The notes beneath the pieces were generated by a model. The model was not told the origin of the DNA. It saw nothing but the letters and a program-made list of their open reading frames with translations, and did not search any database. From Hepatocystis sp. ex Piliocolobus tephrosceles (Eukaryota > Apicomplexa > Aconoidasida > Haemosporida > Plasmodiidae), in the NCBI GenBank assembly GCA_902459845.2, contig CABPSV020000024.1, forward strand, positions 8,317-43,894: a stretch of DNA of 35,578 nucleotides, written 5' to 3'. The translations under genes were made by a program, and so were the position numbers. Positions 29,602 to 35,578 of the stretch are shown piece after piece (positions within the stretch are counted from its first letter, which is position 1; each line of letters opens with the position of its first letter).

Positions 29602-31422
29602 ATGGATAACGAAAGAAATGGCTCCACATATGAAGATACTGATGATATTATTTATGCTGATATAAAAAATAATCACAACATAATTAATATCAGTTCAGAG
29701 GAAGAAGAATGTGAAGAATTTGAAGAATATAATGAAAAAAATTTAGAGATAAAGCAAGGAGAAAATGAAGAAGAAAATGAAGAAGAAAATGAAGAAGAAA
29801 ATGAAGAAGAAAATGAAGAAGAAAATGAAGAAGAAATTGAAATAAGAAATTATAAAGAAAGTCGAATTAATTATTTTAAAAAATTTTTTACGAATAAAAG
29901 TATTTATTGTGTAAATGCATATAAAAAAATGATGTATTTTGGTAGTATGAATGATAAATGTTATTTATATACAGATTTGGAAGAAGACATAAAACAATTT
30001 TTGCATAATGGAGTTAATAATATTGACAACGTCACAAGTAATAACGTTAGGAGTGATAACGTTAGGAGTGATAACGTTAGGAGTGATAACGTTAGGAGTG
30101 ATAACGACCTAATAAGAACCGAACAAACAAACAAACAGAGCATCAAATTAAATAGCTTAACGTATCAAAAGTACACTGATACAGTTACAAACATTAAATT
30201 TTCAAAAAGTTATAAATATATAGCTATATCAATTTATAATGGTGATATTTATATATACAAAAATAAAGATACATCTAATATTGAGTTTGTAATATACGGT
30301 TTAAATAATATAAAACAAAATATAAATAATAGTAATTCGTTATTGAATATATATAATTGGGATATAAGTAAAACAAATAATTTAAAAAAAAATTTTATAA
30401 ATGAAAAAATATATGAAAATAACAAAAATAATGATGAAACAATGCCATTAGTTAATATTCTAAGTCTATGTAAAGAAGATGAAGTAAAGCAAGATATTGA
30501 ACAATTTATGTTTTGTTCATATAATGAAAATATATTGATAAGTATATACTTAAATTGTTTAAATATATATATATGGGATATATTCGAAAATATTCCTATT
30601 AGTACGATTTATACAGTTGACGTACCTACATTTATAAACATTTGTAATTATGAAACAGATTTTTATATGATTGTTGGTTTTAGTACTGGAAATACTTGTA
30701 TATATAGCTATAATAATGTATATAATATAAAAAAACAAACAAAAATGGATAAAAAATATGAACAGAAAGAAAAATATATTCATAAAAATAATAACAATAT
30801 TAACAGTATTACAAGTTATGCTAATAATGATCTTGATTTTGAAAATATACCATACGATGTTATGTGTATTGACAATAATATTACAAACAAAATATATTTG
30901 TCCACTTATAAAAATATTATACAGTTGTATAATATTAATAATAATGAAATTATTAGTACATTTAATAATTTACATACCAATGTAGTTGATTACTGTTTAT
31001 TTAATAATAAAAAAAATAACTTGTTTGCATCTTGCTCATTAGACAATAATATAATTTTATATGATATACAAAATAAAAAATGTATTAATAAATTTAATGT
31101 AAATTATGACTTTGGTCAGGAAGATAGTGATATATTATGTGATACTTCTCATACGAATACTTATAAAATAGAAAAAGGAATAAACTTCCTCAAATGGATA
31201 AATACAAATTTACTTTTATTTTCTAGTCTTAATGGTAATATATATCTGTATGATATTAGATTAAACAAATGTATTCATCAGTTTTATAGTCATACAAATA
31301 CAATATTTAATATAAATGCATCAGTACATTTGTACCAGAAAAAAAATCTCTTATCTATTTTAACGGCTAGCGATGATTGTACATCGAACTTACATTTTTT
31401 CGATCTATCTCCTTTTATTTAA
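29602..31422 (+). CDS. WD40-repeat protein, AAMP/Sqt1-like
   Basis: Single exon, 606 residues, ATG at 29602. The N-terminus is strongly acidic (SSEEEECEEFEEYNEKN, then a NEEE repeat around residues 53-80). From about residue 95 to the end are WD40-type blades: TDTVTNIKFSKSYKYIAIS, ENILISIYLNCLNIYIWDIF, NVVDYCLFNNKKNNLFASCS followed by DNNIILYDI, and [20 protein letters not shown]. The acidic head plus a propeller, and the closing blades (GINFLKW.., YSHTNTIFNI.., LTASDDCTS), resemble AAMP and yeast Sqt1, the latter a chaperone of ribosomal protein uL16. That assignment is tentative; a generic WD40 scaffold is the alternative. An in-frame 15-base repeat (RSDNV, four copies, about 30050-30105) and an Asn-rich linker interrupt the blades. 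No signal peptide. Confidence 0.85.
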   Translation: MDNERNGSTYEDTDDIIYADIKNNHNIINISSEEEECEEFEEYNEKNLEIKQGENEEENEEENEEENEEENEEENEEEIEIRNYKESRINYFKKFFTNKSIYCVNAYKKMMYFGSMNDKCYLYTDLEEDIKQFLHNGVNNIDNVTSNNVRSDNVRSDNVRSDNVRSDNDLIRTEQTNKQSIKLNSLTYQKYTDTVTNIKFSKSYKYIAISIYNGDIYIYKNKDTSNIEFVIYGLNNIKQNINNSNSLLNIYNWDISKTNNLKKNFINEKIYENNKNNDETMPLVNILSLCKEDEVKQDIEQFMFCSYNENILISIYLNCLNIYIWDIFENIPISTIYTVDVPTFINICNYETDFYMIVGFSTGNTCIYSYNNVYNIKKQTKMDKKYEQKEKYIHKNNNNINSITSYANNDLDFENIPYDVMCIDNNITNKIYLSTYKNIIQLYNINNNEIISTFNNLHTNVVDYCLFNNKKNNLFASCSLDNNIILYDIQNKKCINKFNVNYDFGQEDSDILCDTSHTNTYKIEKGINFLKWINTNLLLFSSLNGNIYLYDIRLNKCIHQFYSHTNTIFNINASVHLYQKKNLLSILTASDDCTSNLHFFDLSPFI

Positions 31423-31714
31423 CAATCTTTATATGATCACTAGTCATATACAATCGGTATTGCCCACCTACCTCTATCCCCTACCTCTACCCCCTACATC
31501 TACCCCCTACATCTACCCCCTACATCTACCCCCTACCTCTACCCCCTACCTCTACCCCCTACCTCTACCCCCTACATCTACCCCCTACATCCTTTACCTT
31601 TTTCTCAATATTTACCTTTTTCTTAATTTAATAAAAAAAAAAATGCCCTTACAAAATGAGTATATTGTTTATGTATTTTTTTCAAGTGTTTTTTTTTTTA
31701 ATGCGTTTGTAATG

Positions 31715-31749
<35 letters not shown>

Positions 31750-31912
31750 GTTTTCCCAATTTGCAATTTTTAAAACAAAAGTTATCTTCATATTTTGCGT
31801 GCGCTCGTACATATATATATATATATATATACATACAAAACTAATATGTATGTATGTATGTGTGTATGTATGTATGTTTTTTTTTTTAATTCGAAATAAA
31901 GTAACAAAGATG

Positions 31913-31960
<48 letters not shown>

Positions 31961-32014
31961 ATGAATAGTGTGACACTTCCTTTGCAGTGTTTAGTTTAAA
32001 ATAGACCAAGCTGC
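31423..32014. other. convergent intergenic region
   Basis: Lies between the 3' ends of the WD40 gene (+) and the SpoU-like gene (-). Holds the C5 repeat at 31462-31590, poly(T) at about 31720-31746, (TA)n/(ATGT)n around 31811-31877 and poly(A) at about 31914-31959. Open frames across it are translated repeats. Confidence 0.7.
31462..31590. repeat. 13 bp C-rich minisatellite (taca/cctctaccccc)
   Basis: About nine copies of tacatctaccccc or tacctctaccccc, with eight runs of CCCCC. The minus strand therefore has eight GGGGG runs spaced by eight bases. This is by far the most GC-rich non-coding stretch of the window. Confidence 0.93.
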
Positions 32015-34362
32015 CTATCCAATACATAAATAGGGAGACTGTGGAATAGATTTAAAATAATTGCTTTTTAATATATACATAAAAATAGAGTAAATAGAAA
32101 CAAGATTTAATGTTTTATTATTATTATGTTTTAAGTTAACATAATAAATATTATTAAATATATTATCCTTGTTATTTATATCATCAGTTGTTGTAATATA
32201 ATTTTTATGAATAGCTTTATATTGTTTCTCTATATTGTTACAGTTATCTATTATGAGAAAAACTCCTTTAGAATTGTTTATTAAGTTTGAAAAAGTGATA
32301 CAATTATTACTGTTATCGTTACCAGTTTTATAATCAACATATATGTTACTAGTTGGACCATACTTCATTAACAAAATTTTATTTTCTTTAGCATATTCAA
32401 CTAACTCTTGTAAGTTTATTTTTTTATATGGAATATCTAATAAATAACCAGCAGATGCACGTATCGTTAAAGGATGGAAAAAATCTATGTCGTATATGCT
32501 TTTTATATCTCTATTTGTATAACCACCTCTTTTTTTGGGATATGCACGTTTTTGTTCTTGTCTTTGTACTTGTTCTTGTCCCTCTCCCTGTCCCTGTAAT
32601 TGTTCTTGTCCCTGTGCCAGTCTTTTTGCTTTTCCTTGAACTTCTTTTTTCATAAACGAATCTGTTACGCGAAATATGCATTGCCATTTTAACAAAAAGC
32701 AACTTCTTATTAATGTTCCTATGTCACCATTACATAAATATTCTGATGGATTTTTGTATTGGGACATATTTGTGTCTGTTCGTATTGCTACGCTTCTTTC
32801 ATTAAATATTTTTTTGCAACTATTAACAGCGCCACTGTCAATAGCGCCACTGTCAATAGCGCCACTGTCAATAGCGCCACTGTCAATAACGCCACTGTCA
32901 ATAGCGCAACTGTCAATAACGCCATTACTTATTGTACTTTCAATTTTTGAAGGAAAATCAAAATTGGACTTTATTTTATATCCGTTATGATCATGTTCAT
33001 AATTAATATTATAAAAACAAAAAGCGAGATGAGGTAGACCAACATCGTCAAAATAAAAATTATGTGATACTTCAGCTATTACACCATTTTTATAAGAATA
33101 TAAAAAAGATAATTTTTTTAATAATTTATTAGATAGTAATATAAAATTATCATACATTTTAAAATCTTTTAAATTATCTATACTGTTTGTATATAATCTA
33201 ATAATATGATTTTTTTGTCTTTCTAATATAATTTTATGACTTGTTAATAATATTTTTTCTTGTTTTTTACGATATATTTTATCAGTGGCTAGTTTATATA
33301 AATGTATAAAAATAGGATGATTTTGTGATTTAATTATTTTTACTTTTTTAGAAGAAAAAAAAATTTTATAAAAATGGTCATTCTTTTTTTTTTCATTAAT
33401 AGTTAACTTGTTTGATTTACTTTTTATTAACATATTATTTATATTTTGATCATTTATGTTTATTATGTCTTTATTTCTTTCTAACAGTGTCATCCTATTT
33501 TCAACTTTTTTTTTATTTTTTACATTATCCTGTTGGACATTGTTTGTTTTGTGTTTTTTAATGTCTTGTACTAAGTTATGTTTTTCTGTATGTATGTTAC
33601 TTATAGTTAAATTATTTTGTTTTGTACTTGTTTTGTTTGGATTTAAAATATTATTTGAATAGTTATAGTCATTTTTTTTATTGTTAGTTTGAGCGTTGCT
33701 TTGTTCGGGTTTCGTGTTATATTGACTATTACAAGTGGTATATGACTCTGGTTGGACATTTTCATTTTTCTCGAACGAATTATATTCTTTTGCTTTGTCC
33801 GTACGTATGAACAAGTGTTCATAATTATTTATTTTTTTTTTTTTTTTTTCATTTTTATCGTTTGTTTCTTTTACACTGGATTTATATTCATTGATAACTT
33901 TATTAAACAGTTTCTTAGTCAACGAATCGTCATTTTCTTCTTCCAGTTGTGCATTTCTGTTTAATTTTTTTTCACAATTTATTAATCTTATATTATCGTC
34001 ACTATTTATATTGCCAGTTATATTGCCAGTTGTATTGCCAGTTGTATTGCCAGTTATATTGCCAGTTATATTGCCAGTTGTATTGCCAGTTGTATTGCCA
34101 GTTGTATTGCCAGTTATATTGCCAGTTATATTATTACAGCTTTTGTTATTATCATTTGTTTTTCCATTTTTAACATTATAGGATGAAAAAAACAAAGGTG
34201 CGTTAAAAGTTATTTTTTTTTTGCATGTCCATTGGGTAATGGGCATAAACAGTGTTATGTTTTTTTTTAATATACAAAAAAGGATACTACACATTGCCAC
34301 AAAACAGAAAAGAAAAGAAATATTTTTTTGAGCTATAGATAACTTCTCACTCACAGCTGCAT
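32015..34362 (-). CDS. SpoU/TrmH-fold RNA 2'-O-methyltransferase relative with hydrophobic N-terminus
   Basis: The frame is open from 34420 to 32015 but has no ATG before 34294. Two starts are possible: ATG 34294 (759 residues), or ATG 34362 with an 8-base exon (ATGCAGCT|GTGAGT) spliced over 68 bases to 34286, which keeps frame (MQLILFCILKK..). Either gives a hydrophobic leader, suggesting secretory or plastid targeting. In numbering from 34354, residues about 337-375 (KSQNHPIFIHLYKLA, then YRKKQEKILLTSHKIILE) match the SpoU substrate-binding domain. GDIGTLIRSC (544-552; Arg 550) matches motif 1, HPLTIRASAGYLLDIPY (about 628-645) the conserved R-A-S-x-G segment, and KTLNLVSIYSIFMYIL (about 741) the final S/T-LN-V motif. 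The GNEG-type cofactor loop reads LIIDNCNNI and is degraded. Inserts include TGN and AIDSG repeats. Possible rRNA methylase or pseudoenzyme in an organelle. Confidence 0.75.
32829..32930 (-). repeat. in-frame 15 bp repeat (AIDSG/VIDSG)
   Basis: Six to seven copies of a 15-base unit (agcgccactgtcaat on the plus strand) encode Ala-Ile-Asp-Ser-Gly-like repeats in the linker before the SpoU core. Confidence 0.88.
34012..34131 (-). repeat. in-frame 12 bp repeat (ITGN/TTGN)
   Basis: Ten copies of a 12-base unit (ccagttatattg or ccagttgtattg on the plus strand) encode Ile/Thr-Thr-Gly-Asn in the N-terminal low-complexity region of the SpoU-like protein. Confidence 0.9.
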
Positions 34363-34386
34363 TTTGAACCTTTTTATTTTTATTTT

Positions 34387-34420
<34 letters not shown>

Positions 34421-34682
34421 CTAAACTCGGTGATATAATTTATATGTTAAAAGTTTTTAGTACTATTAAAAAAAATGTTGGTTGATGTGGCCATAACAGT
34501 TGAGTAAGTGTACCTATAACATGCATATATTCAAAGTATAAAAGTAAAACAGTGTTTCTTTTTATAATCATGAATGTATTATACGTGTTTTACTACACAT
34601 AGATATATATGCGTGTTGTTTCTTGAACATTTTTATTGGTATATACATTTTTTAGCTGTTATCGAGATTTATTTTCCTCGTC

Positions 34683-34760
34683 TGTTTGTTTGTTCGTTCG
34701 ATCACTTGTTTACTCGCTTGTTCGTTTACTTGTTTACTCGTTCATTTGTTTACTCGTTTA
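34683..34760. repeat. imperfect gtttactcgttc tandem
   Basis: Overlapping copies of ttgtttactcgttc with 4-base slippage products (tttg, ttcg). Confidence 0.75.
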
Positions 34761-34880
34761 TTTTAATTTTAAATAAATTCTGACAGATTGTTAATAAAAA
34801 ACAAAACCTTTTTTTTTCGTAAGTTTGCATACATATATATAGTGCCTCATGTTTTCTCACATAAGGACAATTTTTATAAA

Positions 34881-34985
34881 AATGGAGAAAATTGTAATGG
34901 AGAAAATTGTAATGGAGAAAATTGTAATGGAGAAAATTGTAATGGAGAAAATTGTAATGGAGAAAATTGTAATGGAGAAAATTAT
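34881..34985. repeat. 15 bp tandem repeat, seven copies
   Basis: aatggagaaaattgt is repeated seven times; only the last copy differs (attat). The unit is a multiple of three and would read Asn-Gly-Glu-Asn-Cys, but no credible start or splice sites frame it. Confidence 0.93.
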
Positions 34986-35347
34986 AGAAAAAAAAAAAAA
35001 AAAAAAAAATACTTATAATAATTTTATCTATTTTTATGACATAAATACTCTCTCGTTATTTTTTTTTTATTTTTGTTGTAACAAAATGAAAAAAAAATTG
35101 TCATTTTGTTTAAACAAGTTTTTCATAACGGGTTTATGGTTTTGTTAAAAAAAAAAAAAAAAAAAAGATATTTTTGTGATGTAGTTTATTTTAGCTATTT
35201 TTTTTTTTTTTTTTATCATAACTGACTTTATTAAAAAGAAAATAAACGTGTAGGCATTTTTGAGTATTTACCATTAGGTACAGTATGTGTGATTGTTTTA
35301 TTTTTTTTTAAATCAAGCACTAAAAATGATTTTTTTTTTTTTTAATA

Positions 35348-35475
35348 AGTAAATTAATGAGGTAAATTAATGAGGTAAATTAATGAGGTAAATTAAGATG
35401 TAAATTAAGATGTAAATTAAGATGTAAATTAAGATGTAAATTAAAGAAGTAAACTGAGCAAACTGAGCAAACTGA
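35348..35475. repeat. three successive short minisatellites (13, 12 and 9 bp)
   Basis: About four copies of gtaaattaatgag pass into four copies of gtaaattaagat and then three copies of aaactgagc. The first two units are clearly related by small changes. Confidence 0.85.
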
Positions 35476-35578
35476 GCAAATCAAACTTAATGAAGAAAGT
35501 AGATTTATGCTTAAATATATAAATGTAACGCTCCACAAAAAAAAAAAAAATAAATAAATAAGTAAATAAATAAATAAA

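Larger units (their letters stand above)
34363..35578. other. right-hand intergenic region
   Basis: Upstream of the SpoU-like gene and running off the window. It contains poly(T) at about 34389-34418, an imperfect tttactcg/ttcg tandem at 34683-34760, the 15-base array at 34881-34985 and the graded arrays at 35348-35475. No gene is supported. Confidence 0.6.

Noticed and set aside
31373..31999. 208-residue plus-strand frame overlapping the end of the WD40 gene
   Set aside because: It translates the C5 minisatellite, T-runs and (TA)n out of frame with the WD40 protein; no conserved text.
34788..35148. Frames with NGENC or MEKIV repeats
   Set aside because: No reliable ATG or splice context and ends in poly-Lys from an A-run; best read as a non-coding 15-base tandem.
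34881..35475. Possible CRISPR-like array
   Set aside because: Repeats are head-to-tail with no unique spacers, and the genome is eukaryotic.
1..35578. tRNA, rRNA or other structured RNA genes
   Set aside because: No tRNA T-arm text, rRNA-like GC-rich block or clear snoRNA box pair was seen on either strand by eye; a covariance-model scan would be needed to exclude small RNAs.

Overview
The window is a draft-assembly piece of a very AT-rich haemosporidian genome, most likely Plasmodium. Grounds: intergenic DNA almost purely A/T with long homopolymers and (TA)n tracts, Lys/Asn-rich proteins, codon-aligned low-complexity inserts, short GT..AG introns, an alveolin-type protein, a MORN/tyrosine-kinase-like kinase, and a gene run (TKL kinase, asparaginyl-tRNA synthetase, RluA-like protein, nucleotide-sugar transporter) that I recall from P. 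falciparum chromosome 2 (PFB0520w to PFB0535w). I cannot name the species. A 100-base run of N at 15635-15734 is a scaffold gap.

Layout. 826-1362 (-): a small two-exon gene for a probable mitochondrial single-span protein. 3011-4405 (-): two-exon alveolin-like inner membrane complex protein. 6109-8998 (-): three-exon protein with RCC1-like propeller repeats. 10796-15412 (+): 1538-residue helical protein with a possible organelle presequence and three in-frame minisatellites; its end abuts the gap. 16296-18539 (+): TKL1-like kinase with MORN motifs. 20505-22403 (+): asparaginyl-tRNA synthetase of bacterial/plant type. 22859-24532 (-): three-exon RluA-fold pseudouridine synthase relative lacking the catalytic Asp. 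26061-27843, probably to 28579 (+): SLC35C1-like GDP-fucose transporter. 29602-31422 (+): WD40 protein resembling AAMP/Sqt1. 32015-34362 (-): SpoU/TrmH-fold RNA 2'-O-methyltransferase relative with a hydrophobic N-terminus. The rest is intergenic DNA with many minisatellites.

The genes are not an operon, but several point to organelle RNA or translation: the small membrane protein, the long helical protein, the RluA-like protein and the SpoU-like protein. The two RNA-modification folds both carry damaged catalytic or cofactor motifs, so they may be structural or RNA-binding parts of an organelle ribosome rather than enzymes. The AsnRS supplies Asn-tRNA for an Asn-rich proteome. The transporter fits GDP-fucose supply for thrombospondin-repeat O-fucosylation. 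The alveolin-like protein belongs to the subpellicular cytoskeleton. All functions are inferred from motifs read by eye; no database search was run.
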